Assembly: GCF_028204155.1 (NCBI RefSeq)
Contig: NZ_JAQLOI010000001.1
Coordinates: forward strand, 1,612,001 to 1,676,000
From: Vibrio algarum
GTDB taxonomy: Bacteria; Pseudomonadota; Gammaproteobacteria; Enterobacterales; Vibrionaceae
Direction of reading: 5' to 3'
DNA: 64,000 bases
In this document: piece by piece, positions 18,981 to 28,911 of the stretch
Position numbering within the stretch: the stretch's first letter is position 1
Layout: every line of letters starts with the position of its first letter
Notes under the pieces: generated by a model
Seen by the model: only the letters and a program-made list of their open reading frames with translations
Told to the model about the DNA's origin: nothing
Database searches by the model: none
Program-made: the position numbers and the translations under genes

Positions 18981-19735
18981 TGTCATTTACTGTTGTCATT
19001 CCTGCTAGGTATCAATCTAGTCGTTTGCCCGGAAAACCGTTGGCTGATATTGGTGGTAAACCTATGATTCAATGGGTTTATGAGCAGTCACTAAAATCTG
19101 GTGCTGAACAGGTCATTATCGCGACAGATGATAAACGTGTAGAAGCCAAAGCGCATGAATTTGGTGCTCAAGTTTGTATGACTTCACCGAACCATGAATC
19201 TGGAACTGAGCGTTTAGCCGAAGTGATAGACAAAATGGGCATCGATAAAAATCATATTATTGTTAATGTTCAAGGTGATGAACCGTTAATTCCTCCGAGT
19301 ATTATTAAACAAGTAGCTGATAATTTAGCGAAAAATAGCGACGCACCTATGGCTACGTTAGCGGTTGAAATTATCGACGAGGATGAGGTGTTTAACCCCA
19401 ATGCCGTAAAAGTGGTGAGAGACGAGAAAGGCTTTGCTCTTTATTTCAGTCGAGCCTCTATTCCTTGGGATCGCGATAATTTCGCAACGAGCCCTAAATC
19501 GGTGGAACAAGCACTGCTACGACACATAGGGATTTATGCCTATCGCGCTGGATTTATCAATACGTATATTAACTGGCAACCTAGTGCGCTAGAAAAAGTT
19601 GAGTGTTTAGAACAACTTAGAGTACTTTGGTATGGTGAAAAAATTCATGTAGATGTTGCTCTTGAATCTCCATCAGCGGGTGTAGATACACCAGAAGACT
19701 TGCAGAAAGTTCGGGATATCGTTTCGAATTTTTAG
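18980..19735 (+). CDS. kdsB: CMP-KDO synthetase KdsB
   Basis: The 251-residue cytidylyltransferase activates KDO with CTP for transfer to lipid A. The nucleotide-binding opening is VVIPARYQSSRLPGKPLADI and the family block VNVQGDEPLIPP is at residues ~94-105. Length matches the family (~250). It is the last gene of the comEC-msbA-lpxK-ycaR-kdsB group; the ATG overlaps the previous stop by one base. Confidence 0.97.
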   Translation: MSFTVVIPARYQSSRLPGKPLADIGGKPMIQWVYEQSLKSGAEQVIIATDDKRVEAKAHEFGAQVCMTSPNHESGTERLAEVIDKMGIDKNHIIVNVQGDEPLIPPSIIKQVADNLAKNSDAPMATLAVEIIDEDEVFNPNAVKVVRDEKGFALYFSRASIPWDRDNFATSPKSVEQALLRHIGIYAYRAGFINTYINWQPSALEKVECLEQLRVLWYGEKIHVDVALESPSAGVDTPEDLQKVRDIVSNF

Positions 19736-19750
19736 CAGCCGACAGTAAAG

Positions 19751-19788
19751 CTCATCATCTTTACTTTCGTGAAGATGATGAGTTTAAA
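19751..19788. terminator. Bidirectional terminator between convergent kdsB and spoVR
   Basis: CTCATCATCTT (19751-19761) and AAGATGATGAG (19772-19782) make a perfect 11-bp stem with a 10-base loop, 15 bases after kdsB and 23 bases beyond the end of spoVR. The T-tract is short, so termination strength is uncertain. Confidence 0.65.
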
Positions 19789-19805
19789 TAGTGACTTCAT
19801 CTGTC

Positions 19806-21320
19806 TTAAGGCTCTCCTTTGTGAGGGCAAGAGCTTATAATATTTCGTCGACCCGTTTCAGTCAGTTCCTCTAAAACAACATCAAATCCCCATAATCGAT
19901 ACATGTGCTTAAGTACTTCATCGTGCCCATCTGCTAGAGGAACTCTATCTTGCGGAATATATTGAAGCGTCATAGAACGATCACCTCGCACGTCAACATT
20001 CCATACTTGAATATTGGGCTCTATGTTACTTAAGTTGTACTGTGCCGCTAGTTTTTCTCTTATCTTCCTATAACCAAGGTCATCATGAATATGACTAACC
20101 TCTATAAAATTCTTTCGGTCGTCATCGAGTACAGAAAAAAGTTTAAAGTCTCGAATTACTTTTGGGGAAAGGTACTGGCTAATGAAGCTTTCGTCTTTAA
20201 AATTATGCATTGCAAAGTGTAAAGATTCCAACCAATCAGACCCAGCAAGGTCAGGAAACCATTCTTTATCTTCTTCAGTAGGAGACTCACAAATTCGTCG
20301 AATATCTTGAAACATCGCAAAACCCAGAGCATATGGATTGATTCCGCTGTAATAAGGGCTGTTATAAGGTGGTTGTGCAACTACGTTGGTGTGGCTGTGA
20401 AGAAACTCAAGAATAAATTTGTCTGATACCAAGCCTTCATCGTATAGATGGTTAAGAATAGTATAATGCCAAAAAGTAGCCCAACCTTCGTTCATTACTT
20501 GTGTTTGTTTTTGCGGGTAAAAGTATTGGCTCACTTTTCTAACGATTCTAACGACTTCTCGTTGCCAAGGCTCTAACAACGGGGCGTTTTTTTCAATGAA
20601 ATAGAGCAAGTTTTCTTGTGGTTCAGATGGAAAACGTAGCTTTTCTTCTTCTGAAATCTGTTTGGTTTTCGGGACAGTACGCCATAAATCATTGACTTGT
20701 GATTGTAAGTAGGCTTCACGCTCTTGCTGACGGATGGTTTCTTCGGCAATGGATATTTTTTCTGGTCGCTTATATCTGTCTACGCCAAAATTCATTAATG
20801 CGTGGCAAGAGTCGAGAGTTTTTTCTACTTCATTCACGCCATGTTTTTCTTCGCATTCCGTAATATAGTTTCTTGCAAACAGCAGGTAATCAATAATGGA
20901 ACTGGCATCTGTCCATGTTTGAAATAGATAATTGCCTTTAAAAAACGAGTTATGCCCATAGCAAGCATGGGCCATAACCAAGGCTTGCATAGTGACACTG
21001 TTTTCTTCCATTAAATAAGCGATACATGGGTCAGAGTTTATGACTATTTCATAAGCTAACCCCATCTGACCGTGTTTGTAATTTTGCTCAGTCTGAATGA
21101 ATTTTTTACCAAATGACCAGTGATGATAGTTAATTGGCATTCCAATACTGGAGTACGCATCCATCATCTGTTCAGAGGTAATTACCTCAATTTGATTTGG
21201 ATAAGTATCCAATCGGTAATGTTCTGCAACTCGTTTTATTTCTTGGTGATATGTCTCGAGTAAATCGAACGTCCAGTCTGGGCCGTCTGGCAACATCTTA
21301 TCGTTTTTGTTCTTTGTCAT
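19806..21320 (-). CDS. ycgB: SpoVR family protein (YcgB)
   Basis: The 504-residue cytoplasmic protein has the family landmarks GPDWTFDLLETYHQEI at the start, a central MNEGWATFWHYTILNHLYDEG segment with the conserved HExx-like histidine cluster, and YNSPYYSGINPYALGFAMFQDI. It is named after a Bacillus sporulation gene, but this organism does not sporulate. In Gammaproteobacteria it sits with yeaG and yeaH as a stationary-phase/stress group; its biochemical role is not known. It begins 11 bases after yeaH. Confidence 0.95.
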   Translation of the reverse strand: MTKNKNDKMLPDGPDWTFDLLETYHQEIKRVAEHYRLDTYPNQIEVITSEQMMDAYSSIGMPINYHHWSFGKKFIQTEQNYKHGQMGLAYEIVINSDPCIAYLMEENSVTMQALVMAHACYGHNSFFKGNYLFQTWTDASSIIDYLLFARNYITECEEKHGVNEVEKTLDSCHALMNFGVDRYKRPEKISIAEETIRQQEREAYLQSQVNDLWRTVPKTKQISEEEKLRFPSEPQENLLYFIEKNAPLLEPWQREVVRIVRKVSQYFYPQKQTQVMNEGWATFWHYTILNHLYDEGLVSDKFILEFLHSHTNVVAQPPYNSPYYSGINPYALGFAMFQDIRRICESPTEEDKEWFPDLAGSDWLESLHFAMHNFKDESFISQYLSPKVIRDFKLFSVLDDDRKNFIEVSHIHDDLGYRKIREKLAAQYNLSNIEPNIQVWNVDVRGDRSMTLQYIPQDRVPLADGHDEVLKHMYRLWGFDVVLEELTETGRRNIISSCPHKGEP

Positions 21321-21331
21321 TGCAATACTCC

Positions 21332-22603
21332 CTAAGCTGTTTCTTTTTTAAACAGCTCCCTAAATACAGGGAAGATGTCATCTACAGAGCGAATGTTTTT
21401 CATCGCGAAGTTGTTGGAAGTCTCTATGAGCTTTTCATATTCATGCCAAAGAGTTTGATGGCTTCGTTTGGTGATTTCGATATATGAAAAGTACTGGCAA
21501 GCTGGAAGCAAGCTGTCTTGCATCAGTTCTTTACATTTTGGGGAATCATCAGCCCAGTTATCTCCGTCAGAGGCTTGTGCAGCATAGATGTTCCATTCAC
21601 CTTGAGGAAACCGTTCTTTCACAATTGTGTCCATAAGCTTCAAAGCACTAGAAACGATCGTACCGCCTGTTTCTTGCGAATAGAAAAATTCATGCTCGTC
21701 TACTTCTTTTGCTTGTGTATGATGGCGAATAAATACGACTTCTACATTCTCATAGGTCCGTGTTAAGAACATATACAATAAAACGTAAAAGCGCTTTGCA
21801 ATGTCTTTTGTAGCTTGGTCCATAGAGCCCGACACATCCATCAAACAGAACATTACGGCCTGACTAGAAGGGACGGGTCTCCGATCAAAGTTTTTAAATC
21901 GTAAGTCAAAACTATCAATAAAAGGCACACTGGATATTCGTTTTCTAAGTTCGGCTATCTCTTGTTTTATTCTTGTTTCTTCTAAAGGTTGCGCAGGTTC
22001 TTGCTTCTCAATCCTGTCTAGTTCTGTCTCTAGTTCACTTAATAGACGTTTTTTTCCTGCGGTCATTGCTGTTCTGCGAGCCAATGATTGTTGTAGTGAT
22101 CGAACAATGGCTATATTGGAAGGGATTCCTGCGGTTTTGTATCCCGCGCGGGTTGTTTTCCATTCAATAATTTTATTGATTTGGTTTTTTTCAAGATTGG
22201 GAAGCTCGAGATCTTCAAATAACAGATCCAAGTATTCATCTTTGGATATTTGGAATACAAACTCATCTTGGCCTTCGCCATCGGGACTAGCATCTCCTTC
22301 ACCAGAACCTCCACCTGAGCCTCCACCTTTCGGACGCTCCATCTTGTCACCTTTAACGAACTGGTCGTTACCAGGATGAATACGTTCTCTTTTACCTCCT
22401 TGTCCCTGATGAAATGTGGGCTCTTTTATATCTTTGTGAGGAATTGAAATATCCTCACCGTTCTCTGTATCCATTATCGAGCGTCGATTTACAGCATCGG
22501 CAACCGACTCTTTAATTTGGTTTTTATAGCGACGTAAAAATCTTTGCCGATTGACGGTACTTTTGTTTTTACCATTGAGCCTTCTATCGATAAATTGCCC
22601 CAT
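21332..22603 (-). CDS. yeaH: YeaH/YhbH family protein (DUF444)
   Basis: The 423-residue product has a basic N-terminus (FIDRRLNGKNKSTVNRQRFLRRY), a glycine-rich linker at ~93-107 and a C-terminal von Willebrand A-like domain with the MIDAS motif MDVSGSMD near residue 255. It is the usual partner of the PrkA kinase, encoded 127 bases upstream on the same strand, and of SpoVR downstream. A scaffold or metal-dependent binding role is an inference from the VWA fold. Confidence 0.94.
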   Translation of the reverse strand: MGQFIDRRLNGKNKSTVNRQRFLRRYKNQIKESVADAVNRRSIMDTENGEDISIPHKDIKEPTFHQGQGGKRERIHPGNDQFVKGDKMERPKGGGSGGGSGEGDASPDGEGQDEFVFQISKDEYLDLLFEDLELPNLEKNQINKIIEWKTTRAGYKTAGIPSNIAIVRSLQQSLARRTAMTAGKKRLLSELETELDRIEKQEPAQPLEETRIKQEIAELRKRISSVPFIDSFDLRFKNFDRRPVPSSQAVMFCLMDVSGSMDQATKDIAKRFYVLLYMFLTRTYENVEVVFIRHHTQAKEVDEHEFFYSQETGGTIVSSALKLMDTIVKERFPQGEWNIYAAQASDGDNWADDSPKCKELMQDSLLPACQYFSYIEITKRSHQTLWHEYEKLIETSNNFAMKNIRSVDDIFPVFRELFKKETA

Positions 22604-22730
22604 GAGTTACTCCTTGTAAACGCCATAGAGTTGGTATTCGCTTCTAAGTAAACCTCTTTGCCTAGAAGCAAATACTTCTTTCACTTGACTCATATGCACT
22701 CTAAGTTTGCGCATTATAATTTCCAAGATG

Positions 22731-24665
22731 TTAAGAGGATTTACGAACGCGTAAATACCACTCAGATAGCAATCTAACTTGTTTTTTGGTGTAACCTTTC
22801 TCCATCATACGAGCGACAAAATCGTCATGTTTTTTCTGGTCATCAGTGGATGTTTTTGCATTAAATGAGATAACAGGAAGTAGCTCTTCTGTATTTGAGA
22901 ACATTTTCTTCTCTATGACGGTTCTAAGTTTCTCGTAGCTTGTCCAAACAGGGTTTGAGCCCTTATTGCTAGCTCGAGCACGCAGTACAAAGTTGACTAT
23001 CTCATTGCGAAAATCTTTAGGGTTACTTATCCCTGCAGGTTTCTCTATTTTTTCCAATTCACTGTTCAATGCTGCTCTATCGAATAGTTGTCCAGTTTCA
23101 GGGTCGCGATATTCTTGGTCCTGTATCCAGAAATCAGCATAAGTTACGTAACGATCAAATATGTTTTGACCATATTCCGAATAGGATTCTAGATAAGCGG
23201 TTTGTATTTCCTTTCCTATGAACTCAATATATTTTGGTACTAAATACCCTTTGAGGAATTCGGTATATTTTTCGGCTATTTCGGCAGGAAACTGCTCTCG
23301 TTCAACCTGTTGTTCGATTACGTAGAAAAGGTGAACTGGATTCGCGGCAACTTCTGTTTGGTCGAAGTTAAATACCCGAGACAAAATCTTAAAGGCAAAT
23401 CTTGTTGATAAACCAGACATGCCTTCATCGACACCAGCAAAGTCTCTATATTCTTGATAACTCTTGGCTTTTGGATCCGTATCTTTAAGTGTTTCACCAT
23501 CGTAAACGCGCATTTTCGAGAAAATTGACGAGTTCTCAGGATCTTTAACACGAGACAGAATACTGAACTGAGCCAACATTTCTAACGTACTTGGCGAACA
23601 GGGGGCTTTGGAAAGTTCACTATGTTCTAGTAGCTTTTTGTAGATCTTAATTTCTTCAGAAACCCTTAAGCAATACGGAACCTTAACGATGTAAACACGG
23701 TCGAGAAATGCTTCGTTATTCTTATTGTTTCTGAAAGTCTGCCATTCTGATTCGTTAGAGTGGGCAAGTATCATTCCATCGAAAGGCAATGCTGAAAGGC
23801 CTTCAGTACCATTATAGTTGCCTTCTTGCGTTGCAGTGAGCAATGGATGTAACACCTTAATAGGTGCTTTGAACATCTCTACAAATTCCATCAAACCTTG
23901 GTTTGCTTTACAAAGTGCGCCAGAATAGCTGTAAGCATCCGGGTCATCTTGTGAGTAGTGTTCTAATTGCCTGATATCAACTTTACCGACGAGAGAAGAG
24001 ATATCTTGATTGTTTTCGTCGCCGGGTTCAGTTTTCGCTACACCGACTTGGTCTAGAATAGACGGTTTTAGCTTAACAACCGTAAACCGACTAATGTCTC
24101 CACCAAATTCGTGTAGTCTTTTAGCCGCCCATGGTGACATTATTGAACGTAAATATCTTTTCTCAATCCCATAATCTTTTTTAAGAAGTTCAGCATCTTC
24201 TTGAGCATTAAACAAGCAGAAAGGGTGATCGTTTACTGGGCTACGAACACCATCGGCTGCAAGTATGTAGATAGGGCACTGCTCCATTAAGGCTTTTAGC
24301 TTTTCTGCAAGTGAGGATTTACCACCACCCACCGGCCCCAAGAGGTATAATATTTGTTTACGCTCTTCTAAACCTTGTGCAGCATGTTTTAGGTAAGACA
24401 CAATTTGTTCTATTGCATCTTCCATCCCGTAAAAATCTTCAAAGGTTTTGTAGCGAGATATGACCCGGTTTGAAAAAATACGGCTCAAGCGTGGATCGTG
24501 AGCAGTATCTATCACTTCAGGTTCACCAATTGCGAGCAAAAGGCGTTCAGCAGCATTAGCGTAGGCACTCTTATCTTTTTGACAAAGTGATAAAAAATCT
24601 TGTAATGAAAGCTCCTCATCCTTAGCAGCTTCATAACGCGCCTGATAATGGTCAAAAATACTCAT
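22731..24665 (-). CDS. yeaG: PrkA family serine protein kinase (YeaG)
   Basis: The 644-residue protein has an AAA+-type N-terminal domain with Walker A LLGPVGGGKSSLAEKLK (~residues 108-124), followed by the C-terminal kinase-like domain of the PrkA family. In E. coli YeaG is a cytoplasmic kinase made during nitrogen starvation and stationary phase under RpoS. It is the first gene of prkA-yeaH-spoVR. I found no clear RpoN site (GG-N10-GC) in the 200 bases upstream. Confidence 0.96.
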   Translation of the reverse strand: MSIFDHYQARYEAAKDEELSLQDFLSLCQKDKSAYANAAERLLLAIGEPEVIDTAHDPRLSRIFSNRVISRYKTFEDFYGMEDAIEQIVSYLKHAAQGLEERKQILYLLGPVGGGKSSLAEKLKALMEQCPIYILAADGVRSPVNDHPFCLFNAQEDAELLKKDYGIEKRYLRSIMSPWAAKRLHEFGGDISRFTVVKLKPSILDQVGVAKTEPGDENNQDISSLVGKVDIRQLEHYSQDDPDAYSYSGALCKANQGLMEFVEMFKAPIKVLHPLLTATQEGNYNGTEGLSALPFDGMILAHSNESEWQTFRNNKNNEAFLDRVYIVKVPYCLRVSEEIKIYKKLLEHSELSKAPCSPSTLEMLAQFSILSRVKDPENSSIFSKMRVYDGETLKDTDPKAKSYQEYRDFAGVDEGMSGLSTRFAFKILSRVFNFDQTEVAANPVHLFYVIEQQVEREQFPAEIAEKYTEFLKGYLVPKYIEFIGKEIQTAYLESYSEYGQNIFDRYVTYADFWIQDQEYRDPETGQLFDRAALNSELEKIEKPAGISNPKDFRNEIVNFVLRARASNKGSNPVWTSYEKLRTVIEKKMFSNTEELLPVISFNAKTSTDDQKKHDDFVARMMEKGYTKKQVRLLSEWYLRVRKSS

Positions 24666-25067
24666 GTTCTAACCCCTCTAAACCGTCAAACAGACAACAG
24701 TAAAAATAACATTCCTTCACTCACTAAGCCTAGACGCAGTTTTCAGTTATTGCTTAACAATTATGTATTTATTTACAATTTTTTCAGAAAAAGCGCACAA
24801 GCCATAGCTTCTACTTATGATTTGAATGATTCTCATTGTCACGAGGTATTTATTTAAAGTTGGTCAAGTTTGAAGTTGTGCTGGGAGGTGATGTGTTAAG
24901 TGTTCATGACGGTTTGCGCGGGTCGTTTCCCTCACTTAAAATACAATAGTTCGCGATGGTTTTAGCATGCGAATTTTTAGAATAACATTGAGAATAGCGC
25001 CATACCTGATCGTTCGTCTTTTGTATGGAAAACATAGGTATTGCGTATTCGTTTCAGGCTCGAAAGC
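24666..25067. other. Gene-free interval upstream of prkA
   Basis: These ~400 bases hold the prkA promoter region on the minus strand and no gene I can support. GAATGATTCTCATTG near 24822-24838 resembles half of a Fur box but is too weak to call. The remaining sequence up to yfbU contains the yfbU terminator. Confidence 0.4.
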
Positions 25068-25099
25068 AAAAAAAGGAAACAATAAATGTTCCCTTTTTT
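25068..25099 (-). terminator. Rho-independent terminator of yfbU
   Basis: On the minus strand GGGAACA and TGTTTCC pair (one G-U) around a short ATTTAT-type loop and are followed by a run of seven T. It lies about 85 bases past the yfbU stop. Confidence 0.7.
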
Positions 25100-25183
25100 A
25101 CTGGTCAAGTGTTTGCCTGAGCCGCTTCAAACTTTTTATAGTCAATATTTGGCTTTTGGATCATTACCAACGTGAGGACCTTA

Positions 25184-25684
25184 TTACGCGTTAAAAATCT
25201 GCGTAAACTCTGTTGATGACAAGTGGTATTGGCGTGGACAGTTACGCCATGTTGTCAACATACGACGGTATTTGGTTAGCATAGGCATCTGCGCGTTGAA
25301 ATGGTGGTCGCTCTTATCAAATTGAGGATAAAGACCTTCAGAGTCGACAAGAAATCTAACGTAATTAACAAGTTGATGCTCACTTGCAATGTCGAACCCT
25401 AAGAATTGTAAGCGACGTTGATCAACGTCATTTCTGTCATTTTCACTCAACATCTTGTTGGATTCTTGCATCGCATGATACATCTCCATAATGTTGATTA
25501 CTTCGCGACACTCTTCCTCAGTAATTTTACCAAAATGCTTGTCCAGTTCACGCATTTGTAACTCGTAGCCTCTTTCTACAATTGTCTGTAAACGGCTGTA
25601 CTTAGCTTCATTTTCTGGCCTAAGTTTCGACATAAGATAGTACTGATTTGAAAGGATCAAGCGTTGAGCGTTAGTCATTTCCAT
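25184..25684 (-). CDS. yfbU: YfbU family protein
   Basis: The product is 166 residues from the ATG at 25684, chosen because MEMTNAQRLILSNQY is exactly the E. coli YfbU start and GAGGT precedes it; the frame opens further to 25747. Family blocks include LQTIVERGYELQMRELD and the C-terminal NCPRQYHLSSTEFTQIFNA. The protein is cytoplasmic and helical; its function is not established. Confidence 0.93.
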   Translation of the reverse strand: MEMTNAQRLILSNQYYLMSKLRPENEAKYSRLQTIVERGYELQMRELDKHFGKITEEECREVINIMEMYHAMQESNKMLSENDRNDVDQRRLQFLGFDIASEHQLVNYVRFLVDSEGLYPQFDKSDHHFNAQMPMLTKYRRMLTTWRNCPRQYHLSSTEFTQIFNA

Positions 25685-25918
25685 TGTGAAGACCTCGGGG
25701 GATAGTTTTATTAATTTATTGTCATTAAGATTACCAGTATTTGTCATCTCAGCAACAATTTACCAACGTTTTAGTCGAATTTTATCTGTTAAATTCAATC
25801 CTTTTCTTGAATGACGGTAAATAGAATGTTTTTTCTAACAGGACTATTGTCATTTGGACATTTAAATAGACAGGTGTACAGCAGCCATAGGATTAATGTG
25901 ACGGTCTGGTTAATCTAA

Positions 25919-25982
25919 CAAAGACAGAAAAATTAATTAGTTACCTTTGGTGGGGGGCACGTGATTATTTTATCTGTCTTTG
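25919..25982. repeat. Inverted repeat downstream of pflA
   Basis: CAAAGACAGA (25919-25928) and TCTGTCTTTG (25973-25982) are perfect 10-bp inverted repeats 44 bases apart, 22 bases beyond the pflA stop. It may help end pflA transcription, but the loop is long and no T-run is present. The rest of 25685-26003 holds the yfbU promoter region and nothing else I recognise. Confidence 0.4.
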
Positions 25983-26003
25983 AATAAAAACGAAATTGAC
26001 GTA

Positions 26004-26744
26004 CTAATATTTTACGTTATCGACATACTGTTCTAGGATGCCAACCATTTTGTCCATAGTTTCTTTGCTTGGTGGATTGACTCCGTCTAGTGGATAGTCG
26101 TAACCAAGGGCTTCCCATTTATGTGCACCCAATTTGTGATAAGGCAACAGTTCAACTTTTTCAATGTTGTCCATGTCTTTAATAAATTCGCCTAATAGGT
26201 GCGCGGATTCTTCGTCGTCAGTGTAGCCAGGTACGATTACATACCGAATCCAAGTTTTTTTGCCAATTTTATGTAGGTAACGTGCAAAATCTAGAGTTCT
26301 TTTGTTTGATACGCCGATGAAATCATGGTGAATTTCATCTTTCATGTGCTTTATATCGAGCATAACTAAGTCGGAAGCCTCTAACACCTCGTCGATCACT
26401 TCAGTATGCTTACGGATATAGCCATTGGTATCCAGACAGGTATGCATGCCTTCTTGCTGGGCCGCCCGGAAGAAATCGCGAACAAATTCTGGTTGAAGCA
26501 TTGCTTCTCCACCCGAACAGGTGATACCTCCTCCGGATGCTTTCATGAAGTGTTTATAAGACTTAGCTTCATTGATGATCTCTTCAACGGTAACTTCTTT
26601 ACCACCATGCGTATCCCAAGTATCGCGGTTGTGGCAATACATACAACGCATTAAGCAGCCTTGCAGAAAAATAATAAATCTAATTCCAGGCCCATCTACG
26701 GTGCCACAAGATTCGAAAGAGTGGATACGACCAATTGTTGACAT
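26004..26744 (-). CDS. pflA: Pyruvate formate-lyase activating enzyme
   Basis: The 246-residue radical SAM enzyme installs the glycyl radical on PflB under anaerobic conditions. The iron-sulfur cysteines are C30, C34 and C37 in GCLMRCMYCHNRDTWD; the GGE-type SAM motif is SGGEAMLQPEF and the C-terminal HKLGAHKWEALG is conserved. pflB lies about 3.4 kb further on the same strand, separated by a chemoreceptor and an lpxR gene, so activator and enzyme are not in one operon. Confidence 0.97.
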   Translation of the reverse strand: MSTIGRIHSFESCGTVDGPGIRFIIFLQGCLMRCMYCHNRDTWDTHGGKEVTVEEIINEAKSYKHFMKASGGGITCSGGEAMLQPEFVRDFFRAAQQEGMHTCLDTNGYIRKHTEVIDEVLEASDLVMLDIKHMKDEIHHDFIGVSNKRTLDFARYLHKIGKKTWIRYVIVPGYTDDEESAHLLGEFIKDMDNIEKVELLPYHKLGAHKWEALGYDYPLDGVNPPSKETMDKMVGILEQYVDNVKY

Positions 26745-26985
26745 AGGTTCTTCTCGGCGAATGTTTCTGAGTTGTCATTTTATTACATTTGAAGTTTATA
26801 ACCTAGTCTAAGTTTCTGCTAAAACGCATCTTTTCCGAATAATCAATGGAATTACTTTCTTAACAGGTTACGCTGTTCGCATTTTCATTACTATTATGAT
26901 ACTAAAGTTATCAATAAGGCACGTTTATTGACGTGCGTCTCAGTTTTTATTATGTCGTTATCACTGAGGTGATTGAGGGAAAAAC

Positions 26986-28866
26986 ATGGATCGTTTTTTA
27001 TTATCGCAAAAAGAAAAAATTTGGATTGTGCTTGCTGTTCTTATCCTTGGTTTTATCGGGCTTGCGGTTTACACAAGCAATAGTCTAAAGGAGATGGATT
27101 ACGAATATCGTTTAAGTATTGATGTTACTAACGGTTCTAATGAAATCGAGCAGACACAGGTAAACCTGTTGAAGCTAGCCAATGGGTTATCAGCAATGAA
27201 CTCGCAAAAAGTGGAAAGTGTAAAGTCTTCGATATATGCGATTCAAGATAAAGGACAGGAGAACAAGGAATACCTGCGAAGTGTGGGCATGGAAAACCGC
27301 GCTAATGAACTGGTAACTTTAATTGGCGGCTACCGAGATGCGCTTGAACCCTGGTTATCCTTAAGGAGTGAATTAGGCTTTAATGCCGATGACGGCAAAC
27401 TAGGGAGACTCAAAGAAATAGCCGTGGTCATTGAGCAAAAAATAGCAGAAACAGGGATGGTTACGCTTAACTCTGATTTCCAAGCGATGATCAAAGCGCA
27501 ACAAAATTACCTACTTACGCCGAGTGAACAAAACCTCAAACTCTTTAATCGGGCCAAAGCCGGCTTTGCAAATATGTCTAACACTTACGCGATGCTTGAT
27601 CTTTATGAGAAAGAATTAGAAGAATTTTCGACGACCTTTGAAAAAGTTGCCGTGCTTTCTGGTCAATTGAGTGACATAGAATCTCAGCTTTATGCAAATC
27701 AAGATGCGGTGTTAGCTGTCGTGGCGCAGATTACCTCTGAATTGACGATTATTAGTGAACGTTATCAGCGTATTGCAGCGGATACTGCAGACGTATCTCT
27801 TTGGTCTATTCTTATCGCCTGTACAATACTCGCTTTTATTACCATTGTGATATTTATTACGCTCTCTTTGTCGATTACTCGAACTCTTAATCAAACTAAT
27901 TCCGCTCTAAACCTAATCTCAAAAGGGAATCTAAAAATTCGAGTGCCTGTGACGAATAATCACAAAGATGAATTTAATCAACTCTCATTGGCAATAAACC
28001 AAACTTGTGAAAACTTAGCCGAATTAGTTCGAGAGGTTCAAAGCAATAGCGATGCTCTTTCGTTGAATGCAGAAGAGCTAAACCAAGGTATTGATAGGGT
28101 GGTGTACGGGCAGTCAGAGGCTGTCGAACAAACTCAGATACTCGCTTCTGCTACAGAAGAGGTGAGTGTAACAACTCAAGAAGTGTCAAATAGTTTAGAG
28201 CTCGTGTTGGCGGTAAGTAAGTCTTCAGCTCAGTCTGCTGAAGATGGCGGTAACATTATTACACTAGCGATTGAGTCGATAGAAGAAGTAGGAACTATTT
28301 TGACCCATGCCGCAACGCATATACAGCAGCTAGAAGAAGCATCGAATAAAATAGATTCAGTAATGGATATAATTAATGGCATTGCTGAGCAGACGAATTT
28401 GTTAGCATTGAATGCAGCAATTGAAGCTGCTAGAGCGGGTGAGCAAGGGAGGGGATTTGCCGTTGTCGCCGATGAAGTTAGGAATTTAGCCGTTCGCACG
28501 GTAGAAGCGGTTGCCGAGATATCTGACACTATCGAAACGTTAAAAACGGAAAGTGGCGAAGTTATTCAATATATTGGCCGTTCTGAAAAATCCATGGATG
28601 TAGGTAGACAAAAAGGCAATGATGCTGTGCAAGCTCTATCTGATATTACAGAAAAAGCGGAAGAAGCGAGCAAACAAACCGATATGATATTTTCGTCGAT
28701 ACGAGAACTAGCAACCACGAGTCAATCTATGGCAGATAGTATGTCTCAAATTTCAACGTCGATGAGTTCGATAGCGGATAGTAATGATGAGCTTAAGAAG
28801 ACGAGCCAACTGGTTGATAAGCGTTCAACAACCTTGCATGAGAAGTGCCTGAAATTCACTCTATAG
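26986..28866 (+). CDS. Methyl-accepting chemotaxis protein with helical sensor domain
   Basis: The 626-residue receptor has a first membrane helix (~13-30), a periplasmic part of ~240 residues that looks all-helical (possibly a HBM-type helical bimodular domain), a second helix (~274-298), a HAMP segment (~300-350), and the cytoplasmic signalling domain with the hairpin tip IAEQTNLLALNAAIEAARAG followed by GRGFAVVADEVRNLA. It is divergent from pflA. It lacks the C-terminal NWETF-type tether. Ligand unknown. Confidence 0.93.
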   Translation: MDRFLLSQKEKIWIVLAVLILGFIGLAVYTSNSLKEMDYEYRLSIDVTNGSNEIEQTQVNLLKLANGLSAMNSQKVESVKSSIYAIQDKGQENKEYLRSVGMENRANELVTLIGGYRDALEPWLSLRSELGFNADDGKLGRLKEIAVVIEQKIAETGMVTLNSDFQAMIKAQQNYLLTPSEQNLKLFNRAKAGFANMSNTYAMLDLYEKELEEFSTTFEKVAVLSGQLSDIESQLYANQDAVLAVVAQITSELTIISERYQRIAADTADVSLWSILIACTILAFITIVIFITLSLSITRTLNQTNSALNLISKGNLKIRVPVTNNHKDEFNQLSLAINQTCENLAELVREVQSNSDALSLNAEELNQGIDRVVYGQSEAVEQTQILASATEEVSVTTQEVSNSLELVLAVSKSSAQSAEDGGNIITLAIESIEEVGTILTHAATHIQQLEEASNKIDSVMDIINGIAEQTNLLALNAAIEAARAGEQGRGFAVVADEVRNLAVRTVEAVAEISDTIETLKTESGEVIQYIGRSEKSMDVGRQKGNDAVQALSDITEKAEEASKQTDMIFSSIRELATTSQSMADSMSQISTSMSSIADSNDELKKTSQLVDKRSTTLHEKCLKFTL

Positions 28867-28911
28867 AACGATTATTCGCCAAGAGTAATATCATTGTACT
28901 TTTTGCTATGT

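Noticed and set aside
24822..24838. Fur-box-like sequence
   Set aside because: Only half of the consensus matches, and no iron gene is nearby.
24665..24860. RpoN promoter upstream of prkA
   Set aside because: I searched for GG-N10-GC on the minus strand and found only GG-N7-GC.
24967..25194. 75-codon frame upstream of yfbU on the plus strand
   Set aside because: It runs through the yfbU terminator, has no ribosome binding site and resembles no family.
28230..28529. Antisense frames with SAT-ATAN-type repeats in all three chemoreceptors (also 40939-41232, 43226-43477)
   Set aside because: They recur because the conserved signalling hairpin is mirrored on the other strand; they are not genes.
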